The position numbers and the translations under genes were made by a program. Below, one piece after another: positions 27,426 to 36,893 of a stretch of DNA of 64,000 bases. Source of the DNA: Microbulbifer taiwanensis (lineage in GTDB: Bacteria; Pseudomonadota; Gammaproteobacteria; Pseudomonadales; Cellvibrionaceae). The notes beneath the pieces were generated by a model. That model was given only the letters and a program-made list of their open reading frames with translations, had not been told where the DNA came from and did no database searches. How positions within the stretch are numbered: position 1 is the stretch's first letter; each line of letters starts with the position of its first letter. Location: assembly GCF_014904815.1 (NCBI RefSeq), contig NZ_JACZFR010000016.1, forward strand, positions 1-64,000, given 5' to 3'.

Positions 27426-27665
27426 GATTTTTTCACCGTTATTTTTGGATGGGGTCGAACGGGTCAACGGCGAAACAAGACGCAGATACTCCGCGATGGA
27501 AAACGCCGCGACCCCACAACTGCTGTACTCCTTCGATACCGCCTCAGCGAGCCGTGTCGATACGAAAGTACAAATTGTTGCGCTGCCGGCCCTACAGCCG
27601 CTGTCACGACTGACTTCCGCAAACAGACGAAATTACCCGGCACCTTACTGAGTCCCACACGCGCG

Positions 27666-27677
27666 GACAGCGCTGTC
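27666..27677. promoter_or_regulatory. Palindromic operator 1 upstream of chitinase B
   Basis: GACAGCGCTGTC is a perfect 12-bp palindrome with a central CG step as in LacI-family operators. A second site lies 9 nt away, and a close relative precedes the GH20 gene (58499-58510). Confidence 0.55.
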
Positions 27678-27686
27678 ATCAAAAAA

Positions 27687-27700
27687 TGATAACGCTGTCA
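27687..27700. promoter_or_regulatory. Palindromic operator 2 upstream of chitinase B
   Basis: TGATAACGCTGTCA, embedded in ATGATAACGCTGTCAT, matches site 1 and the GH20 site in the core ACGCTGTC. The remaining spacer 27426-27868 holds no gene that I can support. Confidence 0.55.
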
Positions 27701-27868
27701 TTTGTACGTAACGGAAGATAACCCCGATCTCCTTTTCACGCCAGATGGCATTCGCAACAAAGTGCTGAAAGTCACACAGAAAAAGAGAAAAAATTGCGCC
27801 CTTTTTTGTGGGCAGGGAAATTTGGCGCTGATTTATTCGGTTAGTGAAAACCTGCGCCAGCGAGAGAC

Positions 27869-28591
27869 TCAGTGGTGGTGATGGTGATGCTCCTCTACCG
27901 CCTCCGCTGCCGGAGCACTGCCGTGGTCCCCGTGGCTGCCGTGCCCCAGCGCACCCCAGATGGTCCAGCAGCCGAACAGTAAAATTGCACCGGCAAACAG
28001 CAGCCGCACCGCGGGCCGCTGTACAAAGCCGCGCACCCGTGCTGCCGCTGCGCCTGTGGCGAACATGGCCGGCACAGTGCCGAGACCGAAGGCCAGCATG
28101 GCCAGGGCCGCCCCGGAGCTACTGCCCTGGGCAAGGGCGAAGGCGAGTGCGCTGTATACCAGTCCGCAGGGCAGCCAGCCCCAGAGCCCGCCCAGTGCCA
28201 GCGCCTGGGGCGCCGACTGCACAGGCAACAGCCGCGCCGACAGAGGCTGCAGGTAGCGCCACAGATAGGCACCGCCCTTCTCCAGCCACACCAGGCCGCG
28301 CCAGATACCGGCGATATAGAGCGCCATTGCAATCAGCATTATTCCGGCCGCCAGGCGCAACGGCGTCAGCGCGGGAAGTGCCGCGGCGCCCAACGCGCCG
28401 GCCAGGGCCCCCATCAGGGTGTAGCTGCCGAGGCGGCCCGCAGAATAGGAGACCAGCTGGCCCCAGGCGGTCTTCTGCCCGGGAATCGCCATACCCAGGG
28501 CGCCGGCGATACCGCCGCACATGCCGATGCAGTGACTGCTGCCGAGAAAGCCGATGGCCAGTGCCGCGGCCAGATACCCCCAGTCGCCCAT
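27869..28591 (-). CDS. SafE/TauE-like membrane protein of the cbb3 oxidase cluster
   Basis: 240 residues with about six membrane helices. It opens YLAAALAIGFLGSSHCIGMCGGIAGALGMA, the Cys-containing pattern of the sulfite-exporter-like proteins that follow ccoS in many proteobacteria, and has GLWGWLPCGLVYSALAFALA in the middle. It probably helps copper supply or maturation of the oxidase, but this is inferred from context. Its ATG directly follows the ccoS stop codon. The C-terminus is unusual: a soluble tail ending EEHHHHHH, a natural six-His end that could bind metal. Confidence 0.82.
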   Translation of the reverse strand: MGDWGYLAAALAIGFLGSSHCIGMCGGIAGALGMAIPGQKTAWGQLVSYSAGRLGSYTLMGALAGALGAAALPALTPLRLAAGIMLIAMALYIAGIWRGLVWLEKGGAYLWRYLQPLSARLLPVQSAPQALALGGLWGWLPCGLVYSALAFALAQGSSSGAALAMLAFGLGTVPAMFATGAAAARVRGFVQRPAVRLLFAGAILLFGCWTIWGALGHGSHGDHGSAPAAEAVEEHHHHHH

Positions 28592-28783
28592 TCAGCGATC
28601 CTCCCCGTCTGTTGGCCGCGCCTCTGTCCGCTCCCGGGGCGCCTCATCGTCGTCGAACAGGATACGCCGTCCCTCTGTCTCCAGGTCGTCGTACTGGCCG
28701 CTGTTTACGGCCCAGAAATACAGTTTGACTGCAGCACCGATAAACAGGATGGCGATGGGGATCAGGAAATACAGGCTGTCCAA
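28592..28783 (-). CDS. ccoS: cbb3 oxidase maturation protein CcoS
   Basis: 63 residues: one N-terminal membrane helix (MDSLYFLIPIAILFIGAAVKLYFWAVNSGQYDDLETEGRRIL) with the family's G-Q-Y/F-D-D-L motif, then an acidic tail. CcoS is needed for cofactor insertion into the cbb3 oxidase. It starts 2 nt after the ccoI stop and is followed without a gap by the SafE-like gene. Confidence 0.95.
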   Translation of the reverse strand: MDSLYFLIPIAILFIGAAVKLYFWAVNSGQYDDLETEGRRILFDDDEAPRERTEARPTDGEDR

Positions 28784-28785
28784 AC

Positions 28786-31272
28786 TTAACTCCAGCTCTC
28801 CCGACCTGTAGAAACCTGCCCGGCAGGCGATTTTTCACCGGTGGGGCTCGCTGCCACACGGAATCGGGAAAGACGCAACGCATTCAAAACCACTACCAGC
28901 GAGCTGAGCGACATGCCAATCGCCGCCGCCCAGGGCGGCACCAGCCCACACACCGCCAGGGGCAGTGCCAGCGCATTGTACCCCAGGGCCCAGGCCAGAT
29001 TCTGGCTCACTATCCGCCGGCTCCTGCGCGCCAGCTCGATGGCCTGGGGCAATACCCTGAGATCGCCGTTCAGCAGAATCGCATCGGCGCGGGACTGGGC
29101 CAGGTCGGCGGCGGACATCATCGCCACCGATGCATCGGCACCGGACAACACCGGTACGTCGTTGAGACCGTCGCCGACCATCAGTACCCGTTCGCCGCTT
29201 TGCTGCAGCTGCTGCAGGTGTGCGAGCTTCTGCTCTGGGGAAGCACCGGCGCGAAAGCGGGCTATACCGGCGGCGTCGGCGAGGCGCGCCACTTCGGCGG
29301 ACTGATCACCGCTCAACAGTTCCACCTCGAGGCCGCCCGCCTCCAGCTGTGCCACCGCAGCCTGCGCCGATTCACGCAACCGGTCTCCCAGCGCTATCCA
29401 GGCGACCGGGCCGAGCGAATCCGCCAACAGCAGCCACTGCCCCTCGCTGGAAGGGATTTCCGGCGCCGATTGTGCGGCAAGCTGCGCGGCAAAGTCCGCG
29501 CGACCGAGGCGCAGGCGCTCGCCGTCGACCGAACCCTCGATACCACAGCCGGTGTACACCTTTATTTCGCTGGCGCTGAGATTGCCACGCCAGGCACTGA
29601 AGGCGCGCGCGAGCGGATGGTTGGTCTGGGACTCCAGCGCGGCGGCCACATCCTGAACCCGCTGCGCGCTCCAGCCGTCGCGCAGCACAACGATCTGCAG
29701 GATTCGCGGCTCGCCGCGGGTCAGGGTCCCGGTCTTGTCGAAGACGACCCGCCCGATACGCGGCAGCGTCTCCAACAGATTGCCGCCGGCCACCAGCAGC
29801 CCCATCTGCTGCAGCCGTAGGGTTGCCGACGCCAGTGCCGCCGGAGTCGCCAGCGACAGTGCACAGGGGCAGGTCACCACCAGCACCGACAGGGCCACCC
29901 AGAAGGCGCGCCCCGAATCTATCTGCCACCAGGCGAGAAAAGCCGCAATGGCCGCCAGCAGCACCAGGCCGACAAAGTAACCGGCCACGCGATCCGCCAG
30001 CGCCACCTGCCGCGGCTTCTGCAGCTGCGCCCGCTCCACCAGGCGCTCTATCGCCGATAGCCGCGTGGCCTGCCCGGCGGCAGTGACGCGAACCTTCAGG
30101 GTGGAATCGCCGTTGACGCTGCCGGCGTAGACGCTACTCCCCACCGCTTTCTGCTGCAGCGCCGACTCGCCGCTGAGCAGGGATTCATCCACACCGCTTT
30201 CCCCGTCGATCACTTCGCCGTCGGCGGCAATGGTATCGCCAGGTTTCAGCAAAATACGATCGCCGACCACCAGCGCCGCCACGGGTACATTCTGTATTTC
30301 GGTGCCTTCAATCTTCGCCGCAGTCAGCGGTAACAGTTGTGCCAGTCCACCGCTGGCGAGGCCGGCGCGGTGGCGCGCGCGCATCTCGATGGTGCGTCCG
30401 AGCAACAGAAAGAAGGTGAACATGGAAATGGATTCAAAATACACCTCACCGGTTTCGAATACCGTGGCGTAAAAGCTGGCGGCATAGGCGAGCCCTATGG
30501 CCAGGGATACCGGTACATCCATACTCAGGTGGCGGGCGCGCAGGCTGCGCAGGGCCGCAGCAAAAAACGGGCGCGCTGAGTACAGGACCACCGGTGTCGC
30601 AACCAGCAGTGAAACCCAGCGCAGGTAACGTTCCAGATCCGCTTCAATACCACTGCTGGCGCCGAAATAGAGCGCAACGGCGAACATCATCACCTGCATG
30701 GTACCCAGCCCGGCCACACCGAGGCGCCGCAGGGCACTGCGCTGTTCACGCTGGATCATACTCTCGCTATTGGCTGCAGTGGCCGGCGCCGGCCGGTAGC
30801 CGATGCACTCCAGCTCAGCGAACAGCTGGCTTGGGTTCACCCGGGCCGGATCGAAACAGATCTGTGCGCGCTGGGTGCTGGCGTTGACCGCCACCTTGTC
30901 CACCCCTTCGCACCGGCCCAGGTGCTTTTCGATCAGCCACACACAGGCGGCGCAGCTGATACCGCCGATCAGCAGGGCCGCTACCCTTTGTCCTTCGCCA
31001 AGGTCGCACACAAATTGTCGCTGCACTTCGGGCAAATCGTAGACAGCCCAGCGGTCGGGTTCTTGCGCGGTTTGTGCAATGGAATCTTCGGGCCGCTCGC
31101 TGTTGCCGTCGCGATAGCGGTAAAAATTGTCCAGGCCGCCGGAAACAATGGCCCCGGCCACCGCCTCGCAGCCGGGGCAGCACATTGGGCGTTCGCTACC
31201 ACCGATATTCACCGAGTGGTTGCTGCCGGCGGGCACCGGCAGGCCGCAGTGGTAGCAGGCGGTAGCGTTCAT
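28786..31272 (-). CDS. ccoI: Copper-translocating P-type ATPase CcoI
   Basis: 828 residues. The N-terminus carries Cys motifs (CYHCGLPVP and CCPGCEAV) and a heavy-metal-associated domain with CAAC (about residues 100-165). The transport motif CPC (VTCPCALSLATPAAL), phosphorylation site DKTG (VFDKTGTLTRG) and hinge GDGLNDVPVL are all present. CcoI/FixI exports copper to the periplasm for the cbb3 oxidase CuB centre. Located between ccoH and ccoS in the standard order. Confidence 0.96.
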   Translation of the reverse strand: MNATACYHCGLPVPAGSNHSVNIGGSERPMCCPGCEAVAGAIVSGGLDNFYRYRDGNSERPEDSIAQTAQEPDRWAVYDLPEVQRQFVCDLGEGQRVAALLIGGISCAACVWLIEKHLGRCEGVDKVAVNASTQRAQICFDPARVNPSQLFAELECIGYRPAPATAANSESMIQREQRSALRRLGVAGLGTMQVMMFAVALYFGASSGIEADLERYLRWVSLLVATPVVLYSARPFFAAALRSLRARHLSMDVPVSLAIGLAYAASFYATVFETGEVYFESISMFTFFLLLGRTIEMRARHRAGLASGGLAQLLPLTAAKIEGTEIQNVPVAALVVGDRILLKPGDTIAADGEVIDGESGVDESLLSGESALQQKAVGSSVYAGSVNGDSTLKVRVTAAGQATRLSAIERLVERAQLQKPRQVALADRVAGYFVGLVLLAAIAAFLAWWQIDSGRAFWVALSVLVVTCPCALSLATPAALASATLRLQQMGLLVAGGNLLETLPRIGRVVFDKTGTLTRGEPRILQIVVLRDGWSAQRVQDVAAALESQTNHPLARAFSAWRGNLSASEIKVYTGCGIEGSVDGERLRLGRADFAAQLAAQSAPEIPSSEGQWLLLADSLGPVAWIALGDRLRESAQAAVAQLEAGGLEVELLSGDQSAEVARLADAAGIARFRAGASPEQKLAHLQQLQQSGERVLMVGDGLNDVPVLSGADASVAMMSAADLAQSRADAILLNGDLRVLPQAIELARRSRRIVSQNLAWALGYNALALPLAVCGLVPPWAAAIGMSLSSLVVVLNALRLSRFRVAASPTGEKSPAGQVSTGRESWS

Positions 31273-31285
31273 CGAAAGGCGGCGC

Positions 31286-31879
31286 TCATTGGCTGGCGGG
31301 ATTCAGGGGTGCCGCGCGACCGAGATCGAAATTGATCTCACCCTTGAGGCGCCACTCGGCCTTCTGATGCTGTTGCGGGTTCAGCTCCGGCATCAGCCGC
31401 AGATACCAACGGTACTGCAAATCTCCCGGTACGCTACCCGTGTAGCGTCCGACGGATACCTGTTCCAGCAGGATATGGCGATCCATATCCGCCTCCACCG
31501 GGTGACTCAGGGTCAGCAGCAGCCGCTGTGGATATTCCAGCTCCCCGTTCAGTTCCAGGGTCACGGTACTTTTTTTGCGCTCAGGGGTTTTCTTTGGGCG
31601 CTCAGGGCTGTCATTTGAGTGCTCAGGGCTGCTGTCTTCACCGAACTGCACCATGGCCGCCAGGCCCAGCGCCGCTGCACGCTTATCCTGATCCGCAGTG
31701 AAGTGATACATACGGCTGTCTTTGTAATAGGTATCGCTGACGGTATCATCCGCATGGCGCACAGCGATGGAAACCATCACGGAACTGACCACAACCGTCA
31801 GGATCAGCGGCGACAGTACCATCCAGACCCAGAATTCGCGGTACCAGGGTTTAGCCATTTCTTCACTCATATTTTGCAT
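31286..31879 (-). CDS. ccoH: cbb3 oxidase assembly protein FixH/CcoH
   Basis: 197 residues from ATG 31879, which has AGGGTG 5 nt upstream. One N-terminal membrane helix (PWYREFWVWMVLSPLILTVVVSSVMVSIAV) is followed by TVSDTYYKDSRMYHFT, the FixH hallmark. A charged linker rich in Glu, Lys, Ser and Pro (about residues 80-105) precedes a beta-rich periplasmic domain. FixH/CcoH supports assembly of the oxidase. ccoI starts 14 nt downstream. Confidence 0.88.
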   Translation of the reverse strand: MQNMSEEMAKPWYREFWVWMVLSPLILTVVVSSVMVSIAVRHADDTVSDTYYKDSRMYHFTADQDKRAAALGLAAMVQFGEDSSPEHSNDSPERPKKTPERKKSTVTLELNGELEYPQRLLLTLSHPVEADMDRHILLEQVSVGRYTGSVPGDLQYRWYLRLMPELNPQQHQKAEWRLKGEINFDLGRAAPLNPASQ

Positions 31880-31945
31880 AATCACCCTACGGGAAACTGC
31901 GGCCCGACCTTGCTGCAGCAAGAATGTCGTTCCGAGTCTCTGAAT

Positions 31946-33364
31946 CTACTGTTTCGGCCCGATAAACACCGTCTGGTGTTTGTCCATCAGTTCCGGTTTG
32001 TCCACCGCCTGCACAACAATATAGATATCGTGCTTGGTTCTCTTCAGTTGCTCCTTGGGCACACTTACGCGAATAGGCACAGCGAAAATCTCACCCGCCT
32101 GCAGGTAGATCTCCCTGGGTTTGCGCAACGAATAATCGTAGCCGGCAACACCCTCGACGCCAATGGAGAACTCGTGCGCTTCCCGATCCATATTGTTGAT
32201 TTTTACCGTGTACACATTCTGGATCAGTCCCTGCGACTCGCGATACATACGCGCACCCCGGTCGCGCAGCACTTCCGCTTCAATGGGGCTGCGGGTCAGC
32301 ACCTGCTGTGCAAACAGGCCGACCATCGCCAGCAGCACCAGGGCATAGCCGAACAGGCGCGGGCGCAGGAAGCTGGTCCTGCCCGTCTCCAGCTCGTCTT
32401 CGGAAGTGAAGCGGATCAGCCCGCGTGGATAGTCCATCTTGTCCATCACGCTGTTGCAGGCATCCACGCACAGGCCACAGTTGATGCACTCGAATTGCAA
32501 CCCGTCGCGAATATCGATATCCACCGGACACACCTGCACGCACCAGTAACAGTCGATGCAGTCACCCATGCCTTCGGCGCGATAGTCGATGCCCTTCTTG
32601 CGCGGCCCGCGGCTTTCGCCGCGCCGGGCGTCGTAGTAGACCGCCAGCGTATCCTGGTCGTACATCACCGACTGGAAGCGCGCATAGGGACACATGTATT
32701 TGCACACCTGCTCGCGCAGGAAGCCGGCGTTCATATAGGTGGCGAAAGTGAAGAAAGCCACCCAGAAGACGCCCTGCGGGTGGGCATTGAAAGTCGCCAG
32801 GTCCACCACCAGGTCGCGGATGCCGTAGAAGTAACCGACGAACGCCAGTGCCGTGGCGACGGAAATAAACAGCCAGATACCGTAGGTACCGCCCTTCCGC
32901 AGTACCTTCTCCATACTCCAGGGGGCGGCGTCGAGTTTCATGCGCTTATTGCGGTCGCCCTCGCAGATCCGCTCGGCCCAGATAAACATCATGGTCCAGA
33001 CAGTCTGGGGGCAGGTGAAACCGCACCAGACACGTCCCAGCCAGGTGGTGACGGCGAAGAGGGCAAAGGCGGCGATGATCAGCAGCCAGGCGAGGAGGAA
33101 ACCGTCCTGCGGGCCGAAGGAGCTCCAGAAAATATGGAACTTGCGCGTCGGCAGGTCGAAATACACCGCCTGGCGCCCCTCGATATTGAACCAGGGAATA
33201 AAGAAGAAGAGTGCCAGCAGGGGCAGGCCGGTGTATTTGCGAATACGGGTGAAGACGCCGCGAATGTGGCGAATGTAGACCTTGTCTTCCGACTCGTAGA
33301 GCATGCGATAGCGCACTTCGCCATCGCCATCCTGCTCCTCGCGGGTAGGTATCAAATCACTCAC
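31946..33364 (-). CDS. ccoG: Cytochrome c oxidase accessory protein CcoG (RdxA/FixG)
   Basis: 472 residues. Several membrane helices in the first 230 residues include GRVWCGFTCPQTVWTMMFIWAE. Two 4Fe-4S cluster motifs follow (CIDCYWCVQVCP and CINCGLCVDACN, about residues 262-310), then a C-terminal Ig-like periplasmic domain. CcoG is an iron-sulfur cupric reductase implicated in copper delivery to cbb3 oxidase. Lies between the structural genes and ccoHIS. Confidence 0.96.
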   Translation of the reverse strand: MSDLIPTREEQDGDGEVRYRMLYESEDKVYIRHIRGVFTRIRKYTGLPLLALFFFIPWFNIEGRQAVYFDLPTRKFHIFWSSFGPQDGFLLAWLLIIAAFALFAVTTWLGRVWCGFTCPQTVWTMMFIWAERICEGDRNKRMKLDAAPWSMEKVLRKGGTYGIWLFISVATALAFVGYFYGIRDLVVDLATFNAHPQGVFWVAFFTFATYMNAGFLREQVCKYMCPYARFQSVMYDQDTLAVYYDARRGESRGPRKKGIDYRAEGMGDCIDCYWCVQVCPVDIDIRDGLQFECINCGLCVDACNSVMDKMDYPRGLIRFTSEDELETGRTSFLRPRLFGYALVLLAMVGLFAQQVLTRSPIEAEVLRDRGARMYRESQGLIQNVYTVKINNMDREAHEFSIGVEGVAGYDYSLRKPREIYLQAGEIFAVPIRVSVPKEQLKRTKHDIYIVVQAVDKPELMDKHQTVFIGPKQ

Positions 33365-33501
33365 AAAAACCTCACATTACCCGGGCGAAAACTGCGCACG
33401 GGTAGGTTCGTCTGGCCAAGCTATGAGGCTTTTTTTCTTCGTCCCTGCAGCGCCCGTATCCCGTGCGGCCCGAAACGGGCCGCGACTCCAGGTATTATCG
33501 T

Positions 33502-34410
33502 TTACTGTTCTACGTCTTCCTGACGCGACAAGCTGTAGACGTAGGCCGCCACCAGGCGGATCTTGTCTTCACGCAGCTTGCCCTTTTGCGCCGGCATCTC
33601 GTTTTTGCGGCCGCCGCGAATGGTGTGCTGAATCTGCTCACGGCTGCCGCCATAGAGCCAGACGTTGTCGGTCAGGTTGGGGGCTCCCAGTGCCTGGTTG
33701 CCCTTGCCGTCCGCGCCGTGACAGGCCATGCACACGGTGCCGAAGACTTTCTGTCCCTCGGCCGCCATTTCCGCATTGTGCTCCAGGCCGTTCAACGCCA
33801 GTACATACTCGGCGGTGTTCTTCACGCCCTCTTCACCGATGACCGGTCCCTGCGGTGGCATCAGGCCCTGACGACCATTGTGCAGGGTCTCGAGGATTTT
33901 CTCCGGTGTGCCACCGTAGAGCCAATCGCCGTCGGTCAGGTTGGGGAAACCGTAGTTGCCGCCGCCGTCGGCGCCGTGGCACACGGCGCAGTTGTTGGCA
34001 AAGATGCGCGCACCCATCTTGAGTGCTTCGCGGTTATCCGCGATCTGTTCGATCGGCATTTCCACATATTTGCCAAAAGTCTCGTCGAACTTCTCCTGCG
34101 CCTTGGCCTGCTGGCTCTCGAGCTGCCCGACAGAGGTCCAACCGGACAGGCCCTTGAAGTTGCCCAGGCCCGGGTAAACCGCCAGGTAGGCCGCAGTAAA
34201 GAACAGCGTCGCTACGAACAGCAAGAACCACCACTTGGGCAGGGGGTTGTCATACTCTTCGATACCGTCGTAGACGTGACCTGTGGTTTTGTTTTCCGGG
34301 TCCGCCTGGTCGTCCACCGCCACCTTGCGGTTGGCAAACAGCACCCAGGTAACCAGTCCCAGATTGGTGAGGGTGAGCACAATTACCCAAACACTCCAGA
34401 ATGTACTCAT
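33502..34410 (-). CDS. ccoP: cbb3 cytochrome oxidase subunit III, dihaem CcoP
   Basis: 302 residues. Two N-terminal membrane segments (about residues 3-25 and 60-80, FWSVWVIVLTLTNLGLVTWVLFA and KWWFLLFVATLFFTAAYLAVYPG) precede two cytochrome c domains with CAVCH (141-145) and CMACH (227-231). Electrons pass from soluble cytochrome c through CcoP to CcoN. Its start overlaps the ccoQ stop by 4 nt. Confidence 0.97.
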   Translation of the reverse strand: MSTFWSVWVIVLTLTNLGLVTWVLFANRKVAVDDQADPENKTTGHVYDGIEEYDNPLPKWWFLLFVATLFFTAAYLAVYPGLGNFKGLSGWTSVGQLESQQAKAQEKFDETFGKYVEMPIEQIADNREALKMGARIFANNCAVCHGADGGGNYGFPNLTDGDWLYGGTPEKILETLHNGRQGLMPPQGPVIGEEGVKNTAEYVLALNGLEHNAEMAAEGQKVFGTVCMACHGADGKGNQALGAPNLTDNVWLYGGSREQIQHTIRGGRKNEMPAQKGKLREDKIRLVAAYVYSLSRQEDVEQ

Positions 34411-34604
34411 TTTTTGTCCTGCCCCTTCTCTTGTTTTTTGCTGGCGTTTTCTGCCGATTTTTCGGAAAGCTCTTCATCCTCGAACGGCAACCTGGCGTCC
34501 TCCTCGAAGCGCTTTTTGCGCTTGGGGGAAAAGGCCCACCAACAGACTCCCAGGAACGCCAGGGCTCCCAGGACGACGGCAATTTGTCGCAATATGTCGA
34601 TCAT
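34407..34604 (-). CDS. ccoQ: cbb3 oxidase small subunit CcoQ
   Basis: 65 residues with one membrane helix (LRQIAVVLGALAFLGVCWWAFSP) followed by the usual KRKKRFEEDARLPFEDEE segment. CcoQ stabilises the oxidase complex. Between ccoO and ccoP, overlapping ccoP by ATGA. Confidence 0.95.
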   Translation of the reverse strand: MIDILRQIAVVLGALAFLGVCWWAFSPKRKKRFEEDARLPFEDEELSEKSAENASKKQEKGQDKK

Positions 34605-34628
34605 GTGCGAATCCCTATTCCACTGCCT

Positions 34629-35246
34629 CTAGCGCTTCTGCTGCACCAGGGTGCCCAGTTGCTGCAGGTAGGCCACGAGGGCGTCAATCTCCATCACCTT
34701 ACCGCCGACAAAGGGCTTGGAGGCGTTGGCGATATCCTCGTCGGTATAGGGCACGCCCACCGTGCGCAGGGCTTCCATTTTCCTGGCCGTATATTCGCCG
34801 GTGACCACATTGTCGAACAGCCACGGATAGGCCGGCATGATGGATTCCGGCACCACACTGCGCGGGTTGTACAGGTGCGCGCGCTGCCACTCGTCGGAGT
34901 AGCGGCCACCCACCCGGGCCAGGTCCGGACCGGTGCGCTTGGAGCCCCACAGGAAGGGGTGGTCGTACACGGATTCCTGGGCCATGGAGTAGTGGCCGTA
35001 GCGCTCTACCTCGGCGCGCAGCGGACGGATCATCTGCGTGTGACAGACGTGGCAGCCCTCGCGGATATAGATATCGCGCCCCTCCAGCTCGATCGGGCCC
35101 AGCGGCTTGAGCCCGGCGATGGGCTCGTTGTTGGCCTTGGTAAAGAACTGCGGGACGATTTCCACCAGGGCGCCAAAACTGATGGCAACGATGGTCAGTA
35201 CGATCAGGATGCCGACGTTTTTTTCTACTATGTCATGGTTTTTCAT
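34629..35246 (-). CDS. ccoO: cbb3 cytochrome oxidase subunit II, monohaem CcoO
   Basis: 205 residues. N-terminal helix ([26 protein letters not shown]) anchors a periplasmic cytochrome c with CHVCH at 65-69 and the family sequence [20 protein letters not shown], plus a distal Met in the [12 protein letters not shown] segment. Starts 11 nt after ccoN. Confidence 0.97.
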   Translation of the reverse strand: MKNHDIVEKNVGILIVLTIVAISFGALVEIVPQFFTKANNEPIAGLKPLGPIELEGRDIYIREGCHVCHTQMIRPLRAEVERYGHYSMAQESVYDHPFLWGSKRTGPDLARVGGRYSDEWQRAHLYNPRSVVPESIMPAYPWLFDNVVTGEYTARKMEALRTVGVPYTDEDIANASKPFVGGKVMEIDALVAYLQQLGTLVQQKR

Positions 35247-35257
35247 TTTCTGACCTC

Positions 35258-36712
35258 CTACGCCGGCTGTACCGATCTGACGGTATTGTCATTGTGGGCT
35301 TCGTTTTCCTTTTCGGTAACGGTGCGGAAGACGTTGTAAGCCATCAGCAGCATGCCCAACAGGAAGAAGCCTCCGCCGATCAGGCGCACCACGTAGCCGG
35401 GGTGGCTGGCGATAACGCTCTCGACAAAGCTGTAGGTCAGGGTGCCGTCGGCGTTGAAGGCGCGCCACATCAGGCCCTGGGTGATGCCGTTGACCCACAT
35501 GGCGGCGATGTACAGTACCGTGCCGACAGTGGCCAGCCAGAAATGCGCATTGATCAACTTCACGCTGTACATTTCCTTGCGCTTCCACAGCACCGGCACC
35601 AGGTGATAGAGGGCGCCGATGGAGATCATCGCCACCCAGCCCAGTGCACCGGAGTGCACGTGGCCAATGGTCCAGTCGGTGTTGTGGGACAGGGCGTTGA
35701 CCGTCTTGATGGACATCATCGGCCCTTCGAAAGTGGACATGCCATAGAAGGACAGGGATACCACCAGGAAGCGCAGGGTCGGGTCGGTGCGCAGTTTGTG
35801 CCAGGCGCCGGACAGGGTCATGATGCCGTTGATCATGCCGCCCCAGGAGGGCGCCAGCAGAATGATCGACATCACCATCGCCAGGCTCTGGGTCCAGTCA
35901 GGCAGTGCCGAGTAGTGCAGGTGGTGACCGCCCGCCCAGACGTAGATGGAGATCAGCGCCCAGAAGTGCACGATGGACAGCTGGTAGGAGTAGATTGGAC
36001 GGTTGGCCTGCTTGGGCACGAAGTAGTACATGATGCCGAGGAAGGCAGCAGTCAGGAAGAAGCCCACCGCGTTGTGGCCGTACCACCACTGGATCATCGC
36101 GTCCTTGGTGCCGGAGAAAATGGAATAGGACTTGAACGGATAGATCGGGATTTCCAGGTTATTGACGATATGCAGCGCCGCAATGGTGATGATGTAGGCA
36201 CCGAAGAACCAGTTGGCCACGTAGATGTGGGAGGTCCTGCGTTGGGCAATAGTGCCGAAGAACACCAGCGCATAGGCGATCCAGATCAACGCAATCAATA
36301 TATCGATCGGCCACTCCAGCTCGGCGTATTCCTTGGTGGAGGTATAGCCCATCGGCAGGGTAATGGCGGCGGCGATAATGACCACCTGCCAGCCCCAGAA
36401 GGTAAAGGGAATCAGCCAGCCGCCCCAGAGACGCGTCTGGCAGGTGCGCTGCACTACATAGTAAGAGGTGGCGAAGAGCACGCTGCCGCCGAAGGCGAAG
36501 ATCACCGCATTGGTGTGCAGCGGGCGCAGGCGTCCGAAGTGGGAGAACGGCTGCCAGATGTCGTTGAGCTGCGGCCAGGCCAGCTGCGCCGCAATCAGTA
36601 CACCCATGCCCATACCAAAGATGCCCCAGACCACGGACATAATGGTGAACTGGCGCACGATCTTGTAGTCATAGTCCGGCACAGGGCCGGTCTTTGCCAC
36701 CGCTGTCGTCAT
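35258..36712 (-). CDS. ccoN: cbb3 cytochrome oxidase catalytic subunit CcoN
   Basis: 484 residues with about twelve helices. It carries the haem-copper oxidase histidines (for example [54 protein letters not shown]). As the O2-reducing subunit of the high-affinity cbb3 oxidase it serves respiration at low oxygen. ATG 36712 has a GGAAG ribosome-binding site. I see no convincing Anr/FNR box (TTGAT-N4-ATCAA) in the 180 nt upstream. It is the first gene of ccoNOQP-GHIS. Confidence 0.97.
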   Translation of the reverse strand: MTTAVAKTGPVPDYDYKIVRQFTIMSVVWGIFGMGMGVLIAAQLAWPQLNDIWQPFSHFGRLRPLHTNAVIFAFGGSVLFATSYYVVQRTCQTRLWGGWLIPFTFWGWQVVIIAAAITLPMGYTSTKEYAELEWPIDILIALIWIAYALVFFGTIAQRRTSHIYVANWFFGAYIITIAALHIVNNLEIPIYPFKSYSIFSGTKDAMIQWWYGHNAVGFFLTAAFLGIMYYFVPKQANRPIYSYQLSIVHFWALISIYVWAGGHHLHYSALPDWTQSLAMVMSIILLAPSWGGMINGIMTLSGAWHKLRTDPTLRFLVVSLSFYGMSTFEGPMMSIKTVNALSHNTDWTIGHVHSGALGWVAMISIGALYHLVPVLWKRKEMYSVKLINAHFWLATVGTVLYIAAMWVNGITQGLMWRAFNADGTLTYSFVESVIASHPGYVVRLIGGGFFLLGMLLMAYNVFRTVTEKENEAHNDNTVRSVQPA

Positions 36713-36820
36713 TGTGTTACTTCCGTTGCTTTTTAAAATTCACTGCGATTGTGCGTGAGGGCTGAACGTGCAGAAGCCGCAATGAAACCTGCGGCTCTAT
36801 GCCTTCACGATAGCCGCCGC

Positions 36821-36866
36821 CAGCTGCCGGGCGACGATTTAAACGCATCATTCGCCCGCGGCAGCT
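36821..36866 (-). terminator. Long hairpin downstream of argG
   Basis: CAGCTGCCGGGCGA (36821-36834) pairs with TCGCCCGCGGCAGCTG (36851-36866), one 2-nt bulge, loop of 16 nt. It lies between the argG stop and the ccoN promoter region and has no strong T-run. Confidence 0.5.
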
Positions 36867-36893
36867 GATCTAGCGCCCGCGGCCGTCTCTCTG

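Noticed and set aside
31619..33523. 634-residue open frame antisense to ccoG and ccoH
   Set aside because: Composition artefact; the cco genes explain the region fully.
36713..36893. Anr/FNR box expected upstream of ccoN
   Set aside because: No TTGAT-N4-ATCAA-like sequence was found by eye, so none is reported.
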